Origin: Acestrorhynchus altus
Taxonomy: Eukaryota > Chordata > Actinopteri > Characiformes > Acestrorhynchidae
Direction of reading: 5' to 3'
Length of the DNA: 64,000 bases
Assembly: GCA_034509495.1 (NCBI GenBank)
Contig: CM067514.1
Coordinates: forward strand, 4,466,441-4,530,440
Positions 22,220 to 33,800 of this stretch are shown here, in pieces (positions within the stretch are counted from its first letter, which is position 1; every line of letters begins with the position of its first letter). The translations under genes and the position numbers were made by a program. Below the pieces are notes generated by a model. That model worked only from the letters and a program-made list of their open reading frames with translations, had not been told where the DNA came from and made no database searches.

Positions 22220-22412
22220 TATATATATATATACTTCTACTATACAATACATATTGTACAGTATATTTATTTTTTATAGTTCTTGTATTTTATTGTATTT
22301 TTTGTCTCGTGTAAGTAATGTGTGATTGTTACATGTCATACAGGCGTCCTCTCACCAGGAAAAATTCCTTGTATGTTTCACACACTTGGCAAAATAAAGA
22401 GATTCTGATTCG

Positions 22413-22569
22413 GATCAACTAAAATGTATAATACGTTACAACATATTCTCAAATTAAGCATTTATAAAATGTCCAACACATAACTTGCGTCAAGTCAAGA
22501 GTGTTTTAAAGTGTCTTTAAAATGTGAAGGCAATTGAATTGTAATATATAATAATCATTAAAAGTGCTC
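22413..22569. other. Short AT-rich spacer
   Basis: No feature seen between the two LINE 3' ends. Confidence 0.6.
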
Positions 22570-23118
22570 TGCAGAAGATACCAGAGCATCCGAGCCTCCA
22601 CCACCACACTCTGCAACAGCTTTGTCCACCAGGCAGTCAGACTCCTCAACACACGGAGACAGAGCTGAACCCCCCACAACTCCTCACACCCACATTCACA
22701 CAGGGACTGAACTGAACCCCACACCACTCCTCACACCCACACAAAGACCGCACCAACACAAAGACTGGACTGTACCCACCCAGCACTCTACACACACACA
22801 CTCTGCACACAGAGACTGGATCATCACCATCCTTATCAGCAATATCTGCTGCTCACTCAGAACTATAACTTCTACCTCAGTAACTGCTGTTATCATGCAC
22901 ATCTATATGTTACAGTATGTTACATATGTCTTGCACCTTATCCTCACCACGAACATCTCACTTCACTGTACCACTCGGTATTGTACTGTCCTGTCCCGTC
23001 TGTTAAACCGTCTCTTGTTTACTGTATTTATTGCACCTTGGTTCCAGAGGAACGTAATTTCATTGCACCATGTACCTGCACTCAGATGTAATGACAATAA
23101 AAAGCCTTGACCTTGACC
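22570..23118 (+). mobile_element. LINE 3' end, L2/Rex-like, second copy type
   Basis: It begins with a remnant reading SFVHQAVRLLNTR (22618-22660), like the NSFFPRAVALLN end of such proteins. A 3' untranslated region follows, ending 'gtaatgacaataaaaagcc' and 'ttgaccttgacc'. It is non-coding now; the 162-codon frame at 22622-23110 is a chance frame through the 3'UTR. Confidence 0.7.
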
Positions 23119-23547
23119 TCTTTACTGGCGTTAAGTGCAGCGAGTTTTAGTAACGATGTTACGTTTGAAGGAAAGTTGTTTTATTACATAAAACCTTACA
23201 AAGCATCATAAAAGTGCTTTGCTGACTTTACTAAAGTGAGAAAATCACAGATAATAGATTCACTAATAGGACACCTTCAATACACCTTCGATACACCTTC
23301 AATACACCTTCAATACACCTTCAATACAGTGTGATTTATTATAAAAGATTAACCCAACATTTTCTTCATACACAATATATATATATATATATATATATAT
23401 TACACAAATATATTACACAAAAGAGATTAAAAGGCTTCCAGCAAGTTAAATAAATTCAATTCAATTTAGCGGAAAAAAATAAAGTAACACAAATTGTATA
23501 ACACATTTTGAAAGCAAAAAAAAGGTAGAAAAGGAATGTTACTTAAG

Positions 23548-23596
<49 letters not shown>

Positions 23597-23925
23597 TTAG
23601 TATAAGGTATTATAGATACCATATGTTTGCATTCATGACTACTGGAGTCATAGAAAGTGTTACAAAACTCAAATTATAAAATATTTCTTAAACTATGAAC
23701 ATTTTTAACATCCCAGCAGAAACACCAACAAAGCAGAACATATAAACTGTACCCCCTCCTGACAACTGAGTAGAACAGTGTCTGCAAAGGGCCGTTCTCG
23801 GGTCATTCTCAGTCACTTTAATCCTATAGCAAGGGTCCCACCCGTGGGATTTGCCGTGGCTGGTCCCTGGTTGGTACGGTCCCACATGTAGGATTGGAAT
23901 GTTTGGTGTGGACCACCTTTATTCT
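23119..23925. other. No gene seen; 12-bp and AT tandem repeats
   Basis: Five 'tacaccttcaa' units of about 12 bp at 23270-23330, and (AT)n at about 23376-23401 and 23551-23591. The rest is AT-rich and unique-looking. Confidence 0.75.
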
Positions 23926-25065
23926 ACACTGACTGTCCGTTTTATCAGCACCACTGACCAAACAGGAGCACTTTGTAGTTCTATAATTACAGACTGTAGT
24001 TCATCTGTTTCTCTGCAGACTTTATTCTCCTCCTTTCACCCTGATCTTCAATGATCAGGACCCCACAGGACCACCACAGAGCAGCTAATAAGTGGGTGGT
24101 GGGTCACTCTCAGCACTGCAGTGACATTGACATCGGTGGTGGTGTGTTAGTGTGTGTTGTGCTGGTGCGAGTGGATCAGACACAGACAGAAGACAGAGAC
24201 AGAAGCTCATCTGGATCTCCAGGCTTAGCTACCTGGGTATCAGCACATCCCTCTGCAGATGAATTTTTCTGACTGACAGACCCCAGTCTGTTATGTTAGA
24301 CCACCTCTCCTCCTCCATCACCCTGAACACCGGCGTTCCCCCCATCTATATCAGCTTCATAGCCAGCTTCAAGTTCCTCGGCATCCACATCTTCAATGAT
24401 CTCACCTGGAGTCTGAACTCCTCCACTCTGGTAAAAAAGATGTAACAGCATATTTACTTCCTGTGGAGCCTTAAGAAAAGCTCACCTGTGTGCCAGGATC
24501 CTTGTGAACCAAGGGTTCTCAATGGGCCATTGAGAGCATTCTCACCAACTGCATCTCAGCATGTTATGGCAGATGCTCTGCAGCTGACCAAATAAACTGC
24601 TGAAGGCATCACACGCACCCAGTTACCCACCATTCAGGACATTTACCACAGACGCTGCCTGGGCAGGGCGACAGACAGCATCAAGGACACTTGATCCAAA
24701 TCATGGACTTTTCACCCTCATCCCATCTGACAGGCGTTGCAGGAACCTCTGCTCCCACACTAGCCGATTGAGAAGAGTTTGTGACCCTCCTGACCTCTGC
24801 ACTGCCACTTTAATAACAAGGACACTGCTATATATATATATGGATCCTTGCACCCTCTGCACTGTTATTGCACTTTATTCATAATTTGTACTTCATTCAT
24901 ACCTGCCTTCCTCACTGCACCACCTACATGGATATTACTGCACTTTATGCAACTCCACCACTCCAACACTCACACACCACCACTGCAGTGTTAAGAATGA
25001 CCCAACACAGTGAAAAGTGAACCCAGAAACAATGAAATGGTCATAATGTTGTGGTTGATCTATGC
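23926..25065. mobile_element. Fold-back MITE (family of 10572) interrupted by a LINE fragment
   Basis: 23926-24190 matches the left arm at 10572-10850 ('acagactgtagttcatctgt', 'accaccacagagcagctaat', 'gtgtgttgtgctggtgcgag'). 24961-25065 has the far right arm ('cactgcagtgttaagaatga', 'gaaatggtcataatgttgtgg'). About 0.7 kb of LINE sequence lies between them. Confidence 0.7.
24286..24960 (+). pseudogene. LINE ORF2 C-terminal relic (L2-like)
   Basis: Fragmentary frames read FKFLGIHIFNDLTWS, YFLWSLKKS, LTNCISACYG, RTQLPTIQDIYHRRCL and, further on, HPSDRRCRNLCS. These are characteristic of the region after the reverse transcriptase in L2/Rex-like LINEs. Several stops and frameshifts are present. 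It interrupts a fold-back MITE. Confidence 0.72.
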
Positions 25066-25113
25066 ATGCATATACACAACCACTTGAGTGGCTGAGTGAG
25101 AGTGAGAGAGAGT

Positions 25114-25158
<45 letters not shown>

Positions 25159-25414
25159 TGAAAATGGCTTAAAGACCAGTGCAAAATTATTATCTAAGAC
25201 CATTCAAGAGCTTTCAGTTGGTTTGCCTACAAAGTCAGGATGTGAAAATCTCCACTCACACACATACAGACACCAACACACACACACACACACACTTGCA
25301 CACCCATACATTCAGCGAGCCAGGGGCATATATATGAAGGTCATTTATGAAGGGCTGGCCAAGGTTCAGAGACGTGGAAATGGATCTAATTCAGTCTGCC
25401 ACTTTGTTAAAACC

Positions 25415-25451
<37 letters not shown>

Positions 25452-25860
25452 GCATACACACACGCATACACACACACACACACACACACTTTTTGCCTCG
25501 GTCCATTCCAGCACTACATGATGCGACAGTGGTTTTGGGTGCTGTATTGTGATGCACTGTGGGCCTGAAGAACCTCATTCCAGGGTATACAGGTAAAATT
25601 AAGGAATGACAATAACACCATTTGACCTTTGGCCATCTTCTCTAACTCATTCATTCATGCTGCATGTTTGGCTCATAGCCCATGACAATCAGAAATCTAG
25701 AAATATGTATTGCAGATTAAATAATACACAGAAAACATGCAAAAATCATGATTATATATTCTAATTTTAGAGAGGAACTAAAAATAATAGATATTAATAA
25801 TTATTACTCTTTTAAAAACTGTTGCACTAAGTGATGTAGATTAGTAGAATGTGAGCCTGG
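25066..25860. other. (GA)n and (CA)n arrays; no gene seen
   Basis: (GA)n at about 25106-25156, (CA)n at about 25274-25295, 25417-25447 and 25470-25491. 25520-25860 is unique-looking. Confidence 0.75.
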
Positions 25861-25985
25861 GTCTTTGAGTGGCTCAGTGGTCCAGTGCACTAATACCACA
25901 ATTCATGGATCACCATTTCAAATCCCGGATCGTGCTGCTGGTTTAGTGTCGGGGGCAGCGTATTGGCTAATTTGAGTGCAAAATT
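25861..25985 (+). repeat. tRNA-like SINE fragment
   Basis: 'gagtggctcagtggtcca' fits an A box, and 'atttcaaatcccgg' about 40 bp later fits a B box. The downstream 'gtgctgctggtttagtgtcg' is unlike the SINE at 12731. Short, probably truncated; not a functional tRNA because no cloverleaf could be drawn. Confidence 0.5.
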
Positions 25986-28205
25986 AAGGTACAATTAAAA
26001 AATAATATTAATAATAAAAAAAAAACTGTACATTTCAATATAACAAAATTTACATTATACTGAGTGCTTCATAAATTGGATAAGCCAGTGTGTAATAATG
26101 CCCAACTGTGATCAGATGACTCATTTCAGTTTGATTAAAGCTACCAGCATTTCAGCAAAAGCAGATTTTAGGCTTCTTATCCAGGAATTAAGCCTTTATT
26201 TTCTCAGCAAATCACTGACACTGGAATTACAAATGCTTTTAAATCATTATGCCTAATAAAACATCTTCAAAACTCTCTATTATTCTATTAAAATTATTTA
26301 AACTCTATTATTTATAGTTCTGATCCAACACCTGGTTTGGTAAACTAGTGCTTAATGATGGTAAATTATGTGAGACAGGACTTTAAAACTGTAATTTATA
26401 ATATAAATGTGTTAATTAAATTCTGTTTTTTAATGTGTTTATGTCTGCAGAGTACTGTATGTGTAATATATATATATAGTTATATAGCCTGTATTTCACT
26501 CCCTATGATATCATTTTATGCCGTGTAGAGCTCATGTTCATGGAAGCTGGTACAGCATGTATTATTCTAGCCTGAATGTATTGGCTCACTGGGCCTGGTC
26601 TCCAGCAGATGGGCCACTCATTCCCAGCTTCTCCTTAACGGAAAGCTGCTTATCCGGGTCTCTGCTCCGAGTGCAACGTGGATGCTGGGAACTCCCTACT
26701 GCAATGACAGATGGAAAACACTCTGATAATTCCTAAAGATGGGATTGAACACACATCCTTTAACATGTTGAAACATCAGTGCAATGCTGTATAAAGTGCC
26801 ACTATAGGGTCTGGTGGTCCAGGTCTATCCGGGGTTATGGTCAAGCAAGTTTGTTCAGGTGCTGCACTGTCTACACTGAAATTGGAGCAAGATAGACAAA
26901 TGCTGAACAGCTGGACTTTCTGTTTTATTGAAGGAACAAAACGAGTGCAAGTGGTCAATCACGGGGATACGGTAGCAATTCCCAATTTATTCTGATCTTA
27001 GACCTCCAGCTTCTCTATTTATTCTCTCAAATATTTAAAAAGGCATGTAAAGCCAGGTCCTCACATCTTCAAAATTTCATAGGCCAACACCCTCCTTTTA
27101 CAAGACTGACCTCTAGTGGTCATTTTGTAGTCACACACCTCCAATAACAACACACTTCCAAGAGTTCCAATAACAGAACTGACCATCTCTGATGTTCTTA
27201 TTTATCATAAGTAAAGCTTCAGAATTCAGCCATTAAAACATAGAGAACCTCTTTAGTAGATCTTCCAGATGAAGCTCGAGGCCAAAGATAAGATGTCATG
27301 CCTGGGTAAATGGATAACAGTTGGCCAAATTGTGGACCATTACAGGAAGGTTTTTTGGTCATTACATCTTCCTGGCAGAGCTGTTGAGTAATCAGGGCTC
27401 GTCTCCCAGGCCATTGTGCTTGGGCACTGGAGACGAAACACAATTACACCAGCCCTCCTGAATGCAAATCAGGAGGCCCATGCTGCCAATAAGAGGATGA
27501 AAAGAGCTCTCCTAATTAACCAACTCGGCATGCCACTCCTGCTCCAGTGAACAACCTTAAAAAAGCACAAAATAGATTGGACTCTCCAAGTTCTTCACTT
27601 TTTTATTGCCTCAAATGACGGTCAAAAGTGAGAGAGCAAAAATGACTAAGCAAAACAAAGTTCATGAACCTGTGAACCCTTGGTTCTGCTCCAGCAGAAC
27701 CCAAAAGCACTGCTGCACGATGGAAAAAAAAAAAAAAGCAAACTGTTTCATAACCACCTTCAATTGTTATGAACTCACCGGACAAAGAAATAGTCACCTT
27801 GCAATTCGGGACTCCTGTAGATAGTGATACGCAAGAATGATTGGGCTATAAATACCTGCAGGGTGTGTGTCGGTATATGAGGTGGAACAGTGCAGTGAAT
27901 GTCTTTTTGAAGCCTAATTTGTGGGTCAACCAGCAGAGGCAGAAATACCAGTTTACAGAAAACCCTCCTCCAGAAAACCAAACTGACAAAGGTAGAGTCA
28001 GCTGATCTCGTTATCTTGCTAACAGACTGCACTGAGAGGACACAACGAGAGGACAGCAGCACTGTCCCATAAGACTAATCATTGCAGTTTTTATTATAGC
28101 GCGCAAACTGTGCCATAATATGGCTTTTTGAGCCATTTAGGAACTTTTTAAGAGTGCAGAACCTGCTGATTAGTTAGCAGACAAGTCTTATTTATAATGG
28201 AAGTA
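25986..28205. other. No gene seen
   Basis: 2.2 kb of largely unique-looking DNA with short frames only. 27440-27540 holds a short hairpin around an octamer-like ATGCAAAT (see findings). 26110-26300 is AT-rich with homeodomain-like words. No splice-linked exon chain was found on either strand. Confidence 0.5.
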
Positions 28206-28622
28206 CACTGTATGGACAAAAGTAACGGGACACCCACTCATTCATTGTCGTTTCTGAAATCAGGTGTATTAAAAAAAAAGGGTGTCGTGCTTTTATTGGA
28301 CCCACTTTGCCCTCCTAATCCACAACTCCAAAACTCATCCCAAAAGTCCTGGGTGCAGCATCATCATTCCAGAGGACACAGGTCCACTGATCCACAGCTC
28401 AATGCTGGGGGGCTTTGTACCCTTCTCACCCACACCTGGAATTAGGCATGGTGCCAATGGGTTTGTGGTTATCTGCTCTAGTACTACTATTGGCAGCACT
28501 TCTCCACAGGGACTAGACAAGCTGTGTGTACATTTGCACATCTGTGTCAGCAATGGGTGCAGCTTAAAGTAGGTGAGTGTCTTCATTAGAAGAGGTGTCC
28601 ACAAACTTTTGGGCATGTAGTG
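28206..28622 (+). mobile_element. MITE, 'CACTATATGGACAAAAGTA' family
   Basis: 417 bp. It starts CACTGTATGGACAAAAGTAAC, ends 'aacttttgggcatgtagtg' and has TA on both sides (28204-28205, 28623-28624). Inner family words are 'aaaactcatcccaaaag', 'cattccagaggacac' and 'gtgtcagcaatgggtgcag'. Confidence 0.9.
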
Positions 28623-29294
28623 TACACCTAAATAAGGAAGCTAAACCTTTAAAGTCAGATTGATGATGTAATGTAATATATTGCACTGTATGACTGTATG
28701 ATGTGATTATTACAGGATAGTGATGATGTATCTGGTTGGTTCTTGGAGGTTCTTCATATGGTGCAGCCCTGATGAAAACCAGCAGAGCATCGGATACTAC
28801 GATCACAGTCGTTTGACCAGTCAAAACAGCACAATCATACCACAAAGTGAAGCAGACATCCAGGCCAAATGGAACAGACTCTACATCCCGGCCCGTTTCA
28901 TGGCCCGATGAAGGCGATGGGGGCGGACATGAGTTCGGATGAAAACAATACACACTGCATGAGGATATGCAGGCCTACGTGAGATGAAGAACAACGATAA
29001 CAGATCATTAACTACACCCTCTGAACGCACTACAGGGAGACACACTTTAGAGATTAATCCCACAGGGGTCTGTATTTTGATGAGCAAAAACAAAACAAAA
29101 ACCTGTAGCCTATATTTATCACCGTCACAGACTTTATTCTAGTTACAGTTACACTGTGATTACTAACTGCCCTGATTGTACTTTTATACTGTCCTCCGTA
29201 CTTACTCTCCCTAAACCAATTCACCACGTTTCTCATAGCATTTATCAGAACTACAGGAGTTCAAAAAACACCTTCACTAAAAGACCCCAAAGCT
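28623..29294. other. No gene seen
   Basis: The 63-codon frame at 28720-28911 ends IPARFMAR. It is not low-complexity but matches no family I know and has no convincing splice sites in phase, so I leave it uncalled. Confidence 0.45.
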
Positions 29295-30306
29295 ACTACT
29301 GCTACTACTACTATAACTACAACACTACTACTACTACTACTGCTACTACTACAACTACAACACTACTACTACTGCTACTACTACGACTACAACACTACTA
29401 CTACTACTACTACAACTACAACACTACTACTACTGCTACTACTACGACTACAACACTACTACTACTGCTACTACTACTATTACTACTGCTGCTACTACAC
29501 TACTACTATAACTACAACACTACTACTACTACTACTATGACTACAACACTACTACTACTGCTACTACTACTATTACTACTGCTACTACTACACTACTACT
29601 ATAACTACAACACTACTGCTACTACTACACTACTAATACTGCTATGGCTGCTACTACACTATTACTGCTGCTGCTACTATTACTGCTGCTACTGCTACAC
29701 TACTACTACTACTACTATTACTAGTACACTACTGCTCCTACTGCTACTACTACTAATAGCACCAGGGTCATCTCCCAGCCTGGGCTTCTTGTGCTACATC
29801 CTTATTTCATAACTCCTCCTCTGAGTGACGGGGAACAAAACTAGTCACACAAAACCGCCACAACCAATACAACTACTAGTGCTAATTACTAGTGCAACTA
29901 CTAGTGCTAATGTTACTACTGCTGCTGCTGCTACTACAACTACAACTAGTACTACTACTACTGTTGCCGCTGCTACTACAACAACTATTACTGTTTCTGC
30001 TTCTACTACTACTACTACTACTGCTGCTACTACATGTATTACTAATGTTGTAGTACTACAACCCCCCAAGATTGTGCTTCTTCTATTGTTGCTACCACCA
30101 GCACTACAACTTCTACTACTACTATTACTGATTACTACAACTAATACTACTACTGCTGCTGCTACTACTACTACAACTAGTTTGACTGCTGCTACTACTC
30201 CTACTCCTACTGCTGCAAATAGTATGACTACTGCTGCTGATGCTAGTACTGCTGCTACAACTGCTACTACCACTTCTAGTATGACTGCTGCTGCTACTAT
30301 ATATAT
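29295..30306. repeat. (CTA)n / (CTG)-interrupted trinucleotide array
   Basis: Two blocks. 29295-29757 is dense CTA with TGC/CAA/AAC interruptions and a higher-order pattern ('actacaacactactactact'). 29862-30306 is more degenerate, with CTG and GTT variants. A unique piece (about 29758-29861) separates them. The long Thr/Leu/Tyr/Val frames on both strands are repeat artefacts. A short (AT)n and a (CA)n follow. Confidence 0.9.
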
Positions 30307-30738
30307 ATATATATAGTATACACACTATATATTTATGTGTATACACACACACACACACACACATTGCTCTGATTGCTGCTTTGCAAACCCTTGGAATTCT
30401 CTCAATGAGCTTCAAGAGAAGATGTGTCCAAACATTTGGCCTGTACTATATATATGGTACATAAATGGTGTGTAATATTCCTATTCAGGATTTGTTCAGT
30501 TATGTTCACAACTCAGCCACACATCCAACTGATCCAGAAGTGAACACTCTTTCTGTTGTCAGTCTACACATGATCTACACACTATTCCAGAAAACGTTCA
30601 CTCGAAGTTTCTTCTGTGAATGGATCACTTATCAGCTGGAGACACGCAACAGCCACAGCTTCTAATGCAAGCTGTTTTGAGTGGGGGAGGGAATTCCCTT
30701 TCACACACTCTCTCACGCTCACCCTCTTGCTGTTCCTG

Positions 30739-30746
30739 TATAAATA
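30739..30746 (+). promoter_or_regulatory. sult6b1: TATA box of sult6b1
   Basis: TATAAATA lies 84 bp before the start codon at 30823. With the usual 25-30 bp offset, transcription would start near 30770, giving a 5'UTR of about 50 bp without an intron. The start site is inferred. Confidence 0.65.
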
Positions 30747-30822
30747 CATTCCTCTGCCTCACAGCCGGCCCAGTCCGCAGTCCACAGCAGGAGAAAGCAG
30801 TGCATTCTGCAGTCAGCCCAGC

Positions 30823-33800
30823 ATGGCTGGTATAAAGTCCAAAATGGATGTGGGGATGGAAATGAGGGACGAGGACAAGCTGTATAAGAGGGATGGAATT
30901 ATCTACTCCACCATTATGACTCCACCTGAAAACCTGGATGCAGTGAAGGACATGGTGGCCAGGGAGGATGATGTGTTTTTGGTAGCATACCCCAAATGCG
31001 GTGAGTAAGTCCTGAGTAAGACCTGAAACGGACTTTTCAAAGCCGTGCACATGCATTTCAGCACTCCAGCATAGCAGCACTCCTGTTGTTCTATGCAGGA
31101 ACTGGACAAAGGGGAAAGCAGGCTCAGGTTACATGTTGCATAACAACTATAGACCAACCAGCTGCTTTACAGTCCTTCTTGCAAAATCAGGGCTTTGTAT
31201 CTACTCAAAGGCTAAGCTTGATACATGATGCCCACAGGAATATACTTTGGAAAACAAAGATTCTGCAGTGGGTTCCTTGTGTGAATCCATAGAAGAACCA
31301 GAAGGTTTAAAGGAAACTTTTCTACTGATTTCAAGGTTCTTCACATTCGCACATGGTTCTTCATGGAACCAAAAGTGGTTCTTCCATGGCATTGCTCAAA
31401 GAACCATTTGTAGCACCTTAATAAGACCATCTTAGAAGTCTCCGTAAGACTGAAGGACAGTAATACCACATGACTCATATAGAAAATGTGGAGTGTAGCA
31501 ACACATATGGGTTGTTTTGAAGCTTGACCTACTTGACCAGTTAGACTGGAGTCTTCTGAAACTGGCTTAAAGGAGCATCGTCATCACTGGACATTTCCAT
31601 TATTGCAGCAAACGTGCAATAACCATTACTTCACATCTGTTTACAGACCAATGTGCAACCCCCACTGCGGCCTGCCTGAGGTCAACAGTGACGCTCAGTG
31701 TTTACAGAATAACAGAAACGGAGGAAATGATAGGTCTACCACACCCACCCGCACTCAGACACACAGAGTAATCGCAGAACTTGTACTTTGTCTCAGGGTT
31801 CAACTGGATGGTGGGTATACTGAAGAAACTCATGAGCACCTCTGCTGGAATTACTGTCCCTGATAGACCACCTATAATCGAATTCTACTCTCCAGAAGTG
31901 CAGAAGGTTGGCAAATTCCCTCATATGCCTCAGAAGCATCCCTGACACGATGCTTCTTAAACCACACAGGATGTATGTCAGTCAACACTTCAGTTCCTCA
32001 CTCTCATAACCATAACTAACATTATAGAATCAGTGCTCTTAACATATAACTGATTAAAACATTATTATTAAAGCATTATTTCAGCTTTAATAAATCAGCT
32101 CAGGGTTTCTTAAGCCTGGTCCGGCACATTTTACTGGATTCCCTGCTTTAACACACCCCTGCAACTCGGAATGGGCTCGTTAAACCGATTGGTTAGTTAT
32201 TCCAGGGGTGCAAGAGAACCAGGACTTAGTCCAAGTGGTTTCCTTTGGATGGGGGAAGGAGTCCAAACTCTTCATTCATTCATTTCATTTCATTGATATG
32301 TTAGAAAGGGAGGGGGTCCATTCGAAAGCAGGGGTCCCCCGTTCTCTTTTCATTCCACAACAAGGATAAAAGGGTTCGTTGTGTACAGAGAGGCAGAAAA
32401 GAAAAAGACCTGAGCAGGGAATGTACTAAAACGTGCAGGATACGGTGCCTCCAAGGCCAGGCTTGAGACAGTGGCTTATCGTATAGACTGGCTAACGGTG
32501 CTGGTTAAGTTGTTCTTTGATGTCTAAATAGTAAATATGTGAATTACTTGTTGTGGAAATAATACTAAAGCCTGATGCCAGGTCATTTCTCAACACTCAC
32601 CATACGAGAGGCACAGAGTGGCCATATTGTTTGACCTTTCTCTTTGTGTTGCAGGTTGTAGCTCAGGCACCACCGCGGAGATTTCTCGGAACACACCTGC
32701 ACCCTGATGACATTCCCGTTTCATTTAAGGCCAAGAAAACAAAGGTCAGTTCGAGTGAAACAAGTGGACTTCAGTATGCAGTAAAGCTCACACAGAAGCT
32801 GGGTTCTTGTGTTACTCTTTATGTGACTGTCCAACACAACCTGGACACACTTAACACACTGTTCAACATTTGAAACCAAACCAAAGTGATAGTTGTGTGG
32901 GTTCTCTTATCACAAAAAAGCCATTGAGGTGCTGCCAGACAGATACATCATAATGGCCTCAAGATAATGGGTCACCAGCTCTTCATACAGGTTTCTCCAG
33001 CTCTCCAGGAGCAGAGTTAGTGCCCCCTGCTCTACAACCTACCTTTCTGCTGACTTTTCGGGAGGAGTGCTGCCAACCTACACATCTACCACACCCTAAA
33101 GGAGTTAAATTCAGACATTTCACATCTCCTGGAAGACACTCCTGCATATTAGCAGAGACCCCCTGATCTCTAGAAATTATATATAATATCCCAGAAATTA
33201 TACACACACCCCACCCCATCAAACATAGAGATGTTTATACAGATTTCTGAACCCCGCCTCTTAGTCACACATTCAGATTGCTGTAAATTGTGGGTCATGA
33301 AGGGATGCACATGGTCAGCATTGATACTCAGATACACTGTGGCATTTATGTCATGACTGATCGGTATTAAAGGGACAAAAGTGTACCAAGAAAATCCTTC
33401 CCCACACCATGACATCACAAGACAAGCAGGGTCCATGGATTTATGCTGCAGGGGCCAAATTCTGATCTGACCATCTGTGTGCCTCTGCGGAAATAGATTC
33501 ATAAACAAGTCTACGTTTCTCCAGTCCCTTAATTTCCTGAGTGGGAGTGCTGACTGTCTTGAACTAAGCAAAAGTAGGAAACACACCCCTCATAAAAATA
33601 CAAACTTACAGCTGTTAGTTTCAGTTTTGAGTCAAGAGCATCCTTAATGTAACGTGTAAATACAGTTTATGCAGGTTTCCTGACCTGTCCTTTGGAGACT
33701 CAATTGAGGGTGTGTAACAAACTGCTGGAGTGTCCCTTTACGCAATTCAATCCATGCATATCATTTTCATGGCAGAGATACTGCCTGTAATCACTAATGG

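Larger units (their letters stand above)
21305..22412 (+). mobile_element. L2/Rex-like LINE 3' end, split by a Tc1-like insertion
   Basis: 21340-21600 reads RAAERIIRCNLPSLQDIYTS, then ADPSHPGHHLFQ, PPSGRRLRSIK and NSFFPRAVALL. This is the typical C-terminus of L2/Rex-type LINE polyproteins after the reverse transcriptase. The 3' region resumes after the insert at 22222 and ends 'ggcaaaataaagagattctg' (about 22390-22412). It is 5'-truncated. The insert at 21708-22219 postdates it. Confidence 0.8.

Noticed and set aside
22622..23110. 162-codon frame
   Set aside because: Lies in the 3' untranslated part of a LINE and is not related to its protein frame, except for a short remnant at the start.
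28720..28911. 63-codon frame of mixed composition
   Set aside because: No recognisable family, no in-phase splice sites with partner exons, and length within chance expectation.
29156..29812. 218-codon frame, and long frames at 29825-30316 and 29845-30273
   Set aside because: Made of CTA-type trinucleotide repeats; poly-Thr/Leu/Tyr/Val products with no domain.
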